Positions 17,575 to 26,246 of a DNA stretch of 64,000 nt are shown here, in pieces. Both the position numbers and the translations under genes were made by a program. This stretch comes from Amycolatopsis nivea (GTDB taxonomy: Bacteria; Actinomycetota; Actinomycetes; Mycobacteriales; Pseudonocardiaceae): assembly GCF_004522235.1 (NCBI RefSeq), contig NZ_SDLT01000007.1, positions 1 to 64,000 of the forward strand. Direction: 5' to 3'. Below the pieces are notes generated by a model that saw only the letters and a list, made by a program, of their open reading frames with translations, searched no databases and was not told the origin of the DNA. Positions within the stretch are counted from its first letter, which is position 1. Each line of letters starts with the position of its first letter.

Positions 17575-18455
17575 GGAACGAGTTCCGGCGGATCGCCGAC
17601 GAGATCCCCGGCGGCACGTGGCTGGACGACCTCGCGCGCGCCTCGGCGATGGCGGCGAACGCGAAGTTCGAGCGGACCTGCCGCGCGCCGCTGCTGCACG
17701 TGTCGGTGATCGGCGAAACGCACATCGACGCGTACACCTTTTCCGACATCAGCCGCGCGCTCCAGGACGCGACGGCGAAGATCGGGCACATCATCCGCAA
17801 TCCGTCGAACGAGGTCACCTTCGTCCAGCAGGCGGACCGGGACAAGGCCCCGCTGATCCAAAAAGGACAGGCGGGCAACGCGATCTTCTTCGGTTTCCCC
17901 GAACCGGCGGTCGACGACGCGCTGATCCACGACGGCATCGAAACGCTGTCCGAGCGCGCGGTGAAGGAACTCTGCGATTTCCTGCCCGCCAACGGTTCCG
18001 ACGACGGCGCGCTCGACGCGGTGCTGCTGCAGCGCGACACGGTGCGCAACGCGGTCAGCGACGTCGTCAACGCGGTCAGCAAGCACGCCGGCATCGGGAT
18101 GGCGCTCACGCCCACCGCGGGCGAGCAGGTGACCCGGAGCATGACCACCGAACAGGCGCGGGTGCTGCAGGGCAGCCTGCGCGAGTCCCGCGAGGCGGTC
18201 GGCTACGAGACGGTGACCGGACGCCTCGACGGCGTGCGCACCCGGCGGCGGATTTTCTACCTGGAGCGGGAATCGGGCGGAACCATTCAGGGCGCGGTCG
18301 CCCCGGATCTGCTCGACCAGATCAAAGAAAACCTCGATCGGCCGGTGACCGCGCGGTTGCGCGTAGTGCGCACGACGACCATCGACGGACGGCGCGGCAG
18401 GCCGGTGCACGAACTTCTCGAGATCACTCCGGAAGTCAATCTTTTCGATCAGTGA
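17571..18455 (+). CDS. Hypothetical protein coupled to the DUF6932-like gene
   Basis: A 294-residue soluble protein that I cannot place. The first half has mixed helices with an ATAKIGHIIR segment near residue 65 and a segment on dismissed oxidised partners cannot be read from sequence. The C-terminal 80 residues (GRLDGVRTRRRIFYLERESG, then a beta-rich stretch ending HELLEITPEV) look like a small beta-barrel domain found at the end of several actinobacterial proteins. GTG 17571 overlaps the upstream stop, so it is translationally coupled and probably a partner of that protein. Confidence 0.6.
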   Translation: MRNEFRRIADEIPGGTWLDDLARASAMAANAKFERTCRAPLLHVSVIGETHIDAYTFSDISRALQDATAKIGHIIRNPSNEVTFVQQADRDKAPLIQKGQAGNAIFFGFPEPAVDDALIHDGIETLSERAVKELCDFLPANGSDDGALDAVLLQRDTVRNAVSDVVNAVSKHAGIGMALTPTAGEQVTRSMTTEQARVLQGSLRESREAVGYETVTGRLDGVRTRRRIFYLERESGGTIQGAVAPDLLDQIKENLDRPVTARLRVVRTTTIDGRRGRPVHELLEITPEVNLFDQ

Positions 18456-18691
18456 ATGGCGCGCGCGGTGCCGCGTCGCCAGGTCAGGACCGCCGGGTAA
18501 GCGCGCGGTCGCTCTGCGGAATCACGCTGCCTTTTTCGGGCAGCGAATGGCGCCGCTTCGCGCAATCCGGCGGGAAATGACCCCGTCCGCCCGGACGCGG
18601 TAAATGGATGACATTGTCAGTCGATAACGATTATTCCAACCACGCGGGCATCTGCGTTAGCGTCTTCGCCATCCCAGCGGAAGAGGCACGC

Positions 18692-19363
18692 ATGACGACC
18701 GAGCAGCCGTATCCGGCCGCACCCGCGCGACACAGCAGGACCACTGCTCGTCCTGGTCCGCACCGTCCGCCCCAGCAGGAGCCGTCCCGGAGACAGGCCA
18801 ACTGGCCCGGCGGACTCGCGGTCACCCTCGGACTGGCCGCGGCGGGCGTCGCCTTCCTCCCGGATTGGGGCTTCCTCGCCTGGCCGCTCGCCGGCATCGG
18901 CCTCGCCGGCGGAATTGCGGGAATCGTCCTTTCCTCCAAGGGAAAAATGCGCGGATTGGGCGTCGCACTCACCGGAACCACGCTTTCCGCACTGGCTGCC
19001 CTGCTGTGCGGCGCGATGCTGCTCTACCCGTCGATGTTCGGCACCGCCCGCGCGGGCGATCTGCACATCCCGCCGCAGCCGGGCGAGAAGCATTCGGTCG
19101 ACTTCGTGGTGAGCTCGGCGAACGGCGCGACGGTCCGCTACGGCACGCTGAACGACCAGCGCACCGCGACCACCCCGCCGAGCACCGACGACTGGCACGG
19201 GCACGCCTCCTACGACGGCGGCAGGCCGGTGCTTTCGCTGACCGCGGACACCGCCAACGCGGGCGTGACGAACCAGATCAGCTGCCAGATCATCGTCGAC
19301 GGCAAGAAGGTCGCCGAAAGCAGCGGCAGTTCGATCGCGCTCTGCACGTCGAACGTCGAATAG
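18692..19363 (+). CDS. Membrane protein with MmpS-like C-terminal domain
   Basis: A 223-residue protein. After a basic, Pro-rich N-terminus (1-38) come two or three membrane helices (40-62, 65-82, 92-112), then an extracytoplasmic beta-rich domain of about 105 residues. That domain ends with a conserved Cys pair (SCQIIVDGKKVAES and ALCTSN), the pattern of MmpS-type accessory proteins, which partner with RND lipid transporters. No MmpL gene is in the window. ATG 18692 follows AAGAGG. The 236 bases upstream hold no gene that I can support. Confidence 0.68.
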   Translation: MTTEQPYPAAPARHSRTTARPGPHRPPQQEPSRRQANWPGGLAVTLGLAAAGVAFLPDWGFLAWPLAGIGLAGGIAGIVLSSKGKMRGLGVALTGTTLSALAALLCGAMLLYPSMFGTARAGDLHIPPQPGEKHSVDFVVSSANGATVRYGTLNDQRTATTPPSTDDWHGHASYDGGRPVLSLTADTANAGVTNQISCQIIVDGKKVAESSGSSIALCTSNVE

Positions 19364-19371
19364 GGCCTGGC

Positions 19372-19403
19372 GGCCGGCCGGCCTACCCCCATCTCGGCCG
19401 GCC
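19372..19403. terminator. GC-rich hairpin after the MmpS-like gene
   Basis: GGCCGGCCG (19372-19380) pairs with CGGCCGGCC (19395-19403) across 14 bases, nine bases after the stop codon. Confidence 0.65.
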
Positions 19404-19711
19404 AACCGCCACCGAACCGCTCCTGGCGGCTCTTCCAGGTCCGCGCGGTACTGCCGCGGTCCCGTCGCCGGCTTCACAGCCTGCCCCTCCCCTAGGGCTC
19501 CGCCAGCGTCGCGGCCGACCCTACGCGCGCTGACCGCCTGATGGCTAAGAATCCGCTAAGCGGACGCGATTATTACCACGGTGACCTGGGTAAACACAGC
19601 TGAACATTGTACAAGAGCCGGGCGCGGACGACTGCCCGCTCACTGTGCGCCGACTGCGTCTTCGGCCGAGCGGCGAATTCTCGGGTTGACCCAGCCGAGG
19701 AGCGACCGCTG
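19404..19711. other. Gene-free spacer
   Basis: I see no gene in these 308 bases between two convergent genes. The only structure noted is the palindrome TCCGCTAAGCGGA at 19552-19564. Confidence 0.5.
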
Positions 19712-22465
19712 CTACGAACCGGCCAGGTCCGCCGCTTCCTTTCGCAAGTCCTCGACCTGCCGCGGGTTCATCCGCTCGTACAGCGCCACCGCCAGCCGGT
19801 ACTGCTCGCGCGCCGGCTCCAGCCGTTCCTGGCCGCGCAGGATCCGCGCCAGGGTCACCCGCAGGATGCCCTCCTGCAGCTCGAACTGCCGCGCGACCGC
19901 CAGCGACACGGCTTCCCGCGCGTAGCGTTCGGCGGCTTCCAGCTCGCCGATGCCCAGATGCAGTTCCGCGAGGTTGTTCAGCGACACCACGGCATAGCTG
20001 TCGTCGCCAAGTTCGCGGTCTATCTCCAGCGAGGCCAGCTGATGCGTGATCGCCTCGGCCGGACGTCCCGCGCGTTTCTCCGTCTCCGCGCAGTTGTTGA
20101 GCGCCTGGCCGCGCAGTTCGAGATCACCGGTGCGTTCGGTCTCCGCGACCGCCTCCAGCAGCCGTTCGATCGCCTCCGAATAGCGGCCGAGCAGGGTCAG
20201 CACGCTGCCGAGGTGGATCTTGGCGACGATGAGCGAGCGGCCGTCGAGCCGGGTGGCCAGCCCGACCGCTCGTTCGGCGTCGGCGATGCTGCCCTGCGAC
20301 AGCTCGAAGGTGAGCGCGATGGCGCAGCGGGAGATCAGCATCCAGCACTGCCCGAGCGGTTCGTTCGCGGCTTCGGCGGCGGCGAGGCCGAGGTCGACCA
20401 GCCGGATCCATTCCTCGTACAGCGGGCAGACGACCCGGTAGGTGTGCGCGACGCGGGCGAGCCGCCAGACGTCGGCGTAGCGGCCGTCGGCGTGTGCGGC
20501 GTCCAGTACCGCGAGCAGGTTCGGCCACTCCGCGGCGAACCAGTCCTGGGCCTGGGCGAAGGTTTCCAGCGGCGGCAGCGCGTCCGGCGGCACGAGGCCG
20601 GTGAGGTCGAGCGGGTCGACGATGCGCAGCATCTTCCGCCGCGCGGTGTCCGAGGCGGCCTGGTGATAGCGGATGGCCCGGTCGAGCACCGCCGCGCGTT
20701 CCGCCGGGTCCAGTTCAGTTTCCGCCAGCTCGCGCAGGTACAGCCGGACGAGGTCGTGCGGGGCGAAGGCGTCGCGCGAGGTCTCGGCGACCAGGTTGTG
20801 CGCGGCCAGCGTGCGGAGTTCGCGGCGGGCCTGCTCGACCGGGATCTCCGCGATCGCCGCCGTCAGGTGCGGACCGGTGTGCCGCGCGGGCACCGCACCC
20901 AGGCGCAGCAGCGTCCGGGCCAGTCCGTCCGGAAGGCCGCGGAACGAGACGTCGAAGGCGGCCCGGACACCGTCTTCGGCTCCGGTGACGTCGAGTCCGG
21001 CCAGCCGGGTGCGTTCGTTTCCCAGCTCCCCGACCAGATCCTTGAGTGTCCATTGTGGACTGGCGGCAAGCTTGGCCCCGGCGATCCGCAGCGCGAGCGG
21101 CAGGTAGCCGCACAACCGGGCCAGCGCGTGGTTGAGGTCGAAGTCCGCCGGCCCGGCCAATTCCTCGATCACGCTCACCGCGGCTTCCGGCGCGAGCGTG
21201 CCGAGCACCCGCAGCTTCGCCGCGTGGGACACCGCCAGCGCCTCCAGCCGCGACCGGCTGGTCACCACCGTCATCGACCGTGCGCCCGGAGGGAGCAACG
21301 GACGCACCTGTTCGGCCGAACGCGCGTCGTCGAGCAGCACGAGCATCCGCCGCCCGGCGATCAGCGAGCGGTACAACGCCACGCGTTCGTGCACCTGCTC
21401 CGGCACCTCGTCGGCGGGCACGCCCAGCCCGAGCAGGAACTGCGACAGCAGATCGCCCGGTTCCAGCGGCGGCTGGTGCGGATCGAACCCTTGCAGCGCC
21501 GCGTACAGCACCCCGTCCGGGAACAGCCGGGCCGCGCGGTGCGCCCACCAGATGACCAGCGCGCTTTTGCCGACCCCGGCGGTGCCGGACACGATCACCG
21601 TGCTGTCGCCGCGTTCAGCGAGCCCGTCGAGCCATTCCAGCTCCGCCTCGCGCCCGGCCAGCGTCGGCAGCGCGGGCGGCAGCTGAGAAGGCGCGACGGC
21701 CTGTTCCGGAACCGCGCTCTCGTGCGCGGCGAGATCGTCGTTGAGCACCCGCTCGTGCAGCGAGCGCAGATCCGCGCCGGGTTCGACGCCGAGCGAACCG
21801 AGCGTCGCCCGCGAGACGGTGTGGTACAGCTCGAGCGCTTCCCCGCGCCGCCCGGCGTGGTAAAGCGCGCGCATCAACTGCCCGGCGACGCGCTCGGCGA
21901 GCGGGTCGGCGCGGACGATCGGGCTCAGCTCCACGATCAGCTCGTCGTAGCGGCCGAGGTCGAGATCCGCGTTGACCCGGGCGTAGCGGATGGCGCGCCG
22001 CAACTCGTCCAATTCGGGCGCCCGTACCGAATCAGGCACACCGGACAGCGTCGGCCCCTGCCACAGCGCGAGCGCCTCGGCGAGCAGCTTCGAGGCGCTC
22101 TCCGGCGATTCCAGCGCGGCCTGGTCCAGCAGCGCCCGCGCGCGGTGCGCGTCGATCCGGTCCGGCGCGAGGGAAAGCTGGTAGCCCGGCGGGCGGGTGC
22201 TGATCTCGGCGACCGGATCGGCCATCTCGCGCAGCAGCCGGCGCAGCTGCGACACATTGCCGTGCACGATGGTGCGGGCGGTGGCAGGCGGATCGTGGCC
22301 CCACAGCGCGTCGATGATCTCCTCGAGCGGCACCACCTTGCCCACGCGCAGCGCGAGCAGCGCCAGCAGCCCCCGCACCCCGGGGCCGCCGACGGGAACC
22401 GCACGGCTGCCGTCGAGCAGCCGCACCGGGCCGAGCAGTTCGACCCGCGCGCCGGCATCGGCCAT
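19712..22465 (-). CDS. AfsR/SARP-type regulator with BTAD, NB-ARC and TPR domains
   Basis: About 917 residues. An OmpR-like DNA-binding domain (residues 1-95, RVELLGPVRLLDGSRAVPVG) and a BTAD domain (100-245, ending LGVEPGADLRSLHERVL) mark a Streptomyces antibiotic regulatory protein. A STAND ATPase follows (about 270-560) with Walker A GTAGVGKSAL and Walker B MLVLLDDA, and then TPR repeats (about 650-917). Such proteins activate secondary-metabolism or global genes on ATP binding. ATG 22465 is preferred because GGAGG lies 11 bases upstream; a GTG at 22477 would touch it. No biosynthetic cluster adjoins it. Confidence 0.9.
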   Translation of the reverse strand: MADAGARVELLGPVRLLDGSRAVPVGGPGVRGLLALLALRVGKVVPLEEIIDALWGHDPPATARTIVHGNVSQLRRLLREMADPVAEISTRPPGYQLSLAPDRIDAHRARALLDQAALESPESASKLLAEALALWQGPTLSGVPDSVRAPELDELRRAIRYARVNADLDLGRYDELIVELSPIVRADPLAERVAGQLMRALYHAGRRGEALELYHTVSRATLGSLGVEPGADLRSLHERVLNDDLAAHESAVPEQAVAPSQLPPALPTLAGREAELEWLDGLAERGDSTVIVSGTAGVGKSALVIWWAHRAARLFPDGVLYAALQGFDPHQPPLEPGDLLSQFLLGLGVPADEVPEQVHERVALYRSLIAGRRMLVLLDDARSAEQVRPLLPPGARSMTVVTSRSRLEALAVSHAAKLRVLGTLAPEAAVSVIEELAGPADFDLNHALARLCGYLPLALRIAGAKLAASPQWTLKDLVGELGNERTRLAGLDVTGAEDGVRAAFDVSFRGLPDGLARTLLRLGAVPARHTGPHLTAAIAEIPVEQARRELRTLAAHNLVAETSRDAFAPHDLVRLYLRELAETELDPAERAAVLDRAIRYHQAASDTARRKMLRIVDPLDLTGLVPPDALPPLETFAQAQDWFAAEWPNLLAVLDAAHADGRYADVWRLARVAHTYRVVCPLYEEWIRLVDLGLAAAEAANEPLGQCWMLISRCAIALTFELSQGSIADAERAVGLATRLDGRSLIVAKIHLGSVLTLLGRYSEAIERLLEAVAETERTGDLELRGQALNNCAETEKRAGRPAEAITHQLASLEIDRELGDDSYAVVSLNNLAELHLGIGELEAAERYAREAVSLAVARQFELQEGILRVTLARILRGQERLEPAREQYRLAVALYERMNPRQVEDLRKEAADLAGS

Positions 22466-22569
22466 GCTCGCGCGCACCTCCCAGGCTCACCCCCAGCCAG
22501 ACAGGTCAACTTACCGTCAGCGGCGGCCCGCAGACACCGCTCTTTCGTGAATTTCGACCCTGAACAGAC

Positions 22570-22620
22570 GAGTCCGGCCCCGCACCATCAGTCCCGATCT
22601 GATGGTGCGGGGCCGGACTC
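22570..22620. terminator. Perfect 22-bp hairpin after ectD
   Basis: GAGTCCGGCCCCGCACCATC plus AG (22570-22591) pairs base for base with 22599-22620 over a 7-base loop. It is 207 bases beyond the ectD stop and 105 bases before the AfsR-type start on the same strand, so it should insulate that gene from ect transcription. Confidence 0.8.
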
Positions 22621-22826
22621 AATGATCGTCGGCCGGGCCGCCAGGGGGCGCGGTCCACCCGTGCATCGCGGCCGTCCGCCGGCGGTTCGGGGGGCTCACC
22701 CCGAGCAAGAACCCGGACCGCTGCGGACAACCGTGCCTCCGCAGACGAACTGCGAAGTGGCGACAACGTAACAGGGCGCACATTCTTCGTTACGAGCGAC
22801 CCGCCGGTTGGCGGAAGTAACGCTGG

Positions 22827-23729
22827 TCACCGCGTGATCGGCGTCGAGTTGCGGCCGGCGATGAACGACGGCCGCGGCGCGCTCGCGGCGAACGGCTCCT
22901 GCAACGCGTTGTCCACGCTGTTGAACACCAGGAAGATGTTCGAGCGCGGATACGGCGTGATGTTGTTCGACGATCCGTGCATGATGTTCGAGTCGAACCA
23001 CAGCGCCGAACCGGCCGAACCGGTGAACTGGTCGATGCCGCAGTCGGCCGCCAGCTTGGTGATGTCGTCCGGCGACGGCACGCCCACCCGCTGGTCCTTG
23101 AGCGAGCTCTTGTAGTTGGCGTCCGGGGTCTCGCCCACGCACTGCACGAACGTGCGCTGCGAACCCGGCATGACCATGAGCCCGCCGTTGTACGGGTAGT
23201 TGTCGGTGAGCGCGATCGAGCAGCTCACCGCACGCGGCGACGGCATGCCGTCCTCCGCGTGCCAGGTCTCGAAATCGGAATGCCAGTAGAAGCCGGTGCC
23301 CTTGAAGCCCGGCATGTAGTTGATCCGGCTCTGGTGGATGTAGACCTCGGAGCCGAGGATCTGCCGCGCCCGGTCGAGCACCCGGGGATCGCGCACCAGC
23401 TCGGCGATCAGGCCGGAGATCTCGTGCACGTCGAAGATCGACCGGACCTCGCCGGTCCGCGCCTCGGTGATCACGCGCTCGTCGTCGTGCAGCTTCTCGT
23501 CCGACGACAGCCGGACGACCTCCTGCCAGTACGTCTGGACCTCACCGGGCGAGAGCAGTCCGTCCACGACCGTGTAGCCCTTGGCATCGTGATTAGCCAG
23601 GGTCGCGGCGTCGATCGGGCCGTCAGCCTCGGTACCCCACACCGTGGGGTGCACGCGCGGAAGATGCTCCGGCGTACCGGTGATCCGGGTCGGGTAACCG
23701 TCTTCGACCCGGGTGTCCATGATCGTCAC
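22827..23729 (-). CDS. ectD: Ectoine hydroxylase EctD
   Basis: A 300-residue Fe(II)/2-oxoglutarate dioxygenase that converts ectoine to 5-hydroxyectoine. The EctD signature runs through residues 136-161 (INYMPGFKGTGFYWHSDFET onward) and the iron triad is H150, D152 and H251. GTG 23729 has GGAGG nine bases upstream; ATG 23720 is an alternative. It is the last gene of ectABCD, 63 bases after ectC, and a strong hairpin follows. Confidence 0.96.
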   Translation of the reverse strand: MTIMDTRVEDGYPTRITGTPEHLPRVHPTVWGTEADGPIDAATLANHDAKGYTVVDGLLSPGEVQTYWQEVVRLSSDEKLHDDERVITEARTGEVRSIFDVHEISGLIAELVRDPRVLDRARQILGSEVYIHQSRINYMPGFKGTGFYWHSDFETWHAEDGMPSPRAVSCSIALTDNYPYNGGLMVMPGSQRTFVQCVGETPDANYKSSLKDQRVGVPSPDDITKLAADCGIDQFTGSAGSALWFDSNIMHGSSNNITPYPRSNIFLVFNSVDNALQEPFAASAPRPSFIAGRNSTPITR

Positions 23730-23792
23730 AGTGGCTCGCCTCCAGTTCTTCTGGCGTTTCTTCTTTCTCGGGGTGGTGGGAGTGGCTCAGTC

Positions 23793-24185
23793 TCAGGAGT
23801 CTTCGGTGACGAGCGGGTAGACCCCGTTCTCGTCGTGCACCTCGCGGCCGGTGACCGGCGGGTTGAACACGCACACGCACTTGATCTCGGTCTTCGGGCG
23901 GACCTGGTGCTTGTCGTGGTCGTTCAGCAGGTACAGCGTGCCCGGCTTGAGCTGGTGCACCTCGCCGGTGGCGAGGTCTTCGATCTCGCCCTCGCCGGAG
24001 GTGATGAACACGGCCTCGATGTGGTTGGCGTACCAGAAGTCGTTCACCGTGCCCGCGTACAGCGTCGTCTCGTGCACCGAGAAGCCGACGCCCTCCTTCG
24101 CGAGGATGATGCGCTTGCTTCGCCAGTTCGGGGTCTTGATGTCAGCGTCGGTGTCGGTGATCTCGTCGAGCGTGCGGACCAGCAA
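23793..24185 (-). CDS. ectC: L-ectoine synthase EctC
   Basis: A 130-residue cupin that closes the ring of N-gamma-acetyldiaminobutyrate to ectoine. LVRTLDEI at the N-terminus, [20 protein letters not shown] around residues 40-60 with metal ligands, and [16 protein letters not shown] near 82-97 are diagnostic. The start is a rare TTG at 24185 with AAGGAG upstream; no ATG or GTG fits the conserved N-terminus. It follows ectB by 31 bases. Confidence 0.96.
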   Translation of the reverse strand: MLVRTLDEITDTDADIKTPNWRSKRIILAKEGVGFSVHETTLYAGTVNDFWYANHIEAVFITSGEGEIEDLATGEVHQLKPGTLYLLNDHDKHQVRPKTEIKCVCVFNPPVTGREVHDENGVYPLVTEDS

Positions 24186-24216
24186 GTGAAAGGCTCCTTC
24201 TTGTTCTTCGGGGTGG

Positions 24217-25467
24217 TTACTTGAGGACGGCGGCGACGGACTCGGTGATGATCGCGAGGCCTTCGCTCAGCTCCTCGTCGGTGAGGGTAAGCGGCGGCAG
24301 CAGTTTCATCACTTCGCCGTCCGGGCCGGAAGTCTCCATCAGCAGGCCGCGTTCGAAGGCCGCCTTGCAGACCGCGCCCGCGAGCTCGCCGTTCGCGAAT
24401 TCGAGACCGCGCGCCAGACCGCGGCCCTTCGCGACGAGGTTCGCCTCCGGGTAGCTCTCCACCAGGTCCTTGAAGGTGCTCGCGATGCGCTCGCCCTTGG
24501 CCTTGGTCGACTTCTCCAGCTCGTCGTCGCTCCAGTAGACGCGCAGCGCCTCGGTCGCGGTGACGAACGCCGGGCTGATGCCGCGGAAGGTGCCGTTGTG
24601 CTCGCCCGGCTCCCAGACGTCCAGCTCCGGCTTGATCAGCGTGAGCGCCATCGGGAGGCCGTAGCCGCCGATCGACTTCGACAGGCACACGATGTCCGGC
24701 GAGATGCCGGCGTCCTCGAAGCTGAAGAACGGGCCGGTGCGGCCGCAGCCCATCTGCACGTCGTCGAGGATCAGCAGGATGTTGTGCCGCTTGCACAGGT
24801 CGTCGAGGCCCTTGAGCCATTCCAGGCGCGCGGCGTTGATGCCGCCCTCGCCCTGCACGCCCTCCACGATCACCGCGGCGGGCTCGTTCAGGCCGCTGCC
24901 GGAGTCTTCGAGCAGCTTCTCGAAGTACATGAAGTCCGGCATCGCGCCGTCGAAGTACTTGTCGTACGGCATCGGCGTGGCGTGCACCAGCGGGATGCCC
25001 GCGGCGCCGCGCTTCATCGAGTTGCCGGTGACCGACAGCGCGCCGAGCGTCATGCCGTGGAACGCGTTGGTGAAGTTGATGACCGATTCCTTGCCGGTCA
25101 CCTTGCGCGCGAGCTTCAGCGCGGCCTCCACGGCGTTCGCGCCGCCGGGGCCGGGGAAGACGATCTTGTAGTCCAGGTCGCGCGGCGCGAGGATCTTCTC
25201 CCGGAAGGTCTCCAGGAAGTCCCGCTTCGCGACCGTGTACATGTCGAGCGCGTGCGTGACGCCGTCGCGCTGGATGTAGTCGATCAGCGCCTGCTTGAGG
25301 TGCGGGTTGTTGTGCCCGTAGTTCAGCGCGCCGGCGCCGGCGAAGAAGTCGAGGTAGGCCTTGCCGTCCTCGCTGTAGAGCCTGCTGCCCTGCGCCCGGT
25401 CGAAGACGACCGGCCACCCCCGGCTGTAACTGCGGACTTCTGATTCGAGCTCTTCGAAGATGCTCAT
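24217..25467 (-). CDS. ectB: Diaminobutyrate-2-oxoglutarate aminotransferase EctB
   Basis: A 416-residue class III aminotransferase that makes L-2,4-diaminobutyrate from aspartate semialdehyde, the first committed ectoine step. [18 protein letters not shown] (near 104) binds the PLP phosphate, [14 protein letters not shown] (233-245) contacts the ring, and K264 in [12 protein letters not shown] forms the Schiff base. The length is normal for EctB. It follows ectA by 38 bases in ectABCD. Confidence 0.96.
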   Translation of the reverse strand: MSIFEELESEVRSYSRGWPVVFDRAQGSRLYSEDGKAYLDFFAGAGALNYGHNNPHLKQALIDYIQRDGVTHALDMYTVAKRDFLETFREKILAPRDLDYKIVFPGPGGANAVEAALKLARKVTGKESVINFTNAFHGMTLGALSVTGNSMKRGAAGIPLVHATPMPYDKYFDGAMPDFMYFEKLLEDSGSGLNEPAAVIVEGVQGEGGINAARLEWLKGLDDLCKRHNILLILDDVQMGCGRTGPFFSFEDAGISPDIVCLSKSIGGYGLPMALTLIKPELDVWEPGEHNGTFRGISPAFVTATEALRVYWSDDELEKSTKAKGERIASTFKDLVESYPEANLVAKGRGLARGLEFANGELAGAVCKAAFERGLLMETSGPDGEVMKLLPPLTLTDEELSEGLAIITESVAAVLK

Positions 25468-25505
25468 AACGATTTCTTTCGCTCCTACTCGGCGAAATTG
25501 ACGGG

Positions 25506-26003
25506 TTATTGGCGGTGCAACGGCCCGATGCGGTAAAGATCCTCGGGTTCGTGCGCCTCCCCCTGCGGAAAATCAGCGACTTCGAACAACCGGCGGTGTT
25601 CCAGATCCGCGTTCCAGCGCTTCGCGAACGACTCGAAGAGACGGATCGACGCCGCGTTGTCCGGGGTGATCGTGGTTTCCAGGTACCGCACGCCCTCGCC
25701 GACCAGACGCGTGTACAGGCTGTCCAGCAACTGCCCGGCCAGGCCCTTTCCGCGTTGCGACGCGTCGACGGCGACCTGCCACACGAGCGCGGCGTCCGGC
25801 GCGGACGGCCTTCGGTAAGCGATCACGAATCCGACTGGCTCACCGTCGACGCGGGCGACGACCGAGGTCTCCGCGAAATCCTTGCACCACAACAGGTACG
25901 CATACGGCGAGTTGAGATCAAGCTTCTGCGAATCGCGTGCGATTCGCCAGAGAGCGGCACCATCGGCCTTGGTCGGGGATTCGATCAAGTGCTTTCCGGA
26001 CAT
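25506..26003 (-). CDS. ectA: Diaminobutyrate acetyltransferase EctA
   Basis: A 165-residue GNAT enzyme that acetylates the gamma-amino group of diaminobutyrate. [20 protein letters not shown] (near 30-49) is conserved in EctA and [20 protein letters not shown] holds the acetyl-CoA loop. No ribosome site is seen before ATG 26003, which matches family N-termini; an in-frame ATG at 26048 would add 15 residues. It opens the ectABCD operon, about 80 bases after a sigma-B-like promoter. Confidence 0.94.
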   Translation of the reverse strand: MSGKHLIESPTKADGAALWRIARDSQKLDLNSPYAYLLWCKDFAETSVVARVDGEPVGFVIAYRRPSAPDAALVWQVAVDASQRGKGLAGQLLDSLYTRLVGEGVRYLETTITPDNAASIRLFESFAKRWNADLEHRRLFEVADFPQGEAHEPEDLYRIGPLHRQ

Positions 26004-26082
26004 ACTTTGGAAACGTAACAGAGAATTTTCGCGCCGCCAGCGATCCATGCCACGTCCACCGCCCTCACCAGGGACGACAGGG

Positions 26083-26108
26083 ATACCCCGGTGAGGAGGA
26101 CCACAAAC
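26083..26108 (-). promoter_or_regulatory. Sigma-B/F-type stress promoter of ectABCD
   Basis: On the minus strand GTTT (26105-26108) is followed after exactly 16 bases by GGGTAT (26083-26088). This fits the actinobacterial general-stress consensus GNTT-N14-16-GGGTAY recognised by SigB/SigF proteins. It points at ectA with a leader of about 70 bases, which fits osmotic induction. Confidence 0.6.
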
Positions 26109-26246
26109 ATGTTTAGCGGGGGAAAGTTCTGGGCATGCGTGCGCCTGGGCCGCACACCATCGGTATGCGACCTGTGACCCCAGACCATGGGCCTTCCGCG
26201 CCGCTACCGCAACTCCAGCGCCGGAAAATCGTGGTCTACCTGGGGT

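Noticed and set aside
19607-22771. Plus-strand open frame opposite the AfsR-type gene
   Set aside because: It is antisense to well-defined BTAD, NB-ARC and TPR domains and has low-complexity composition.
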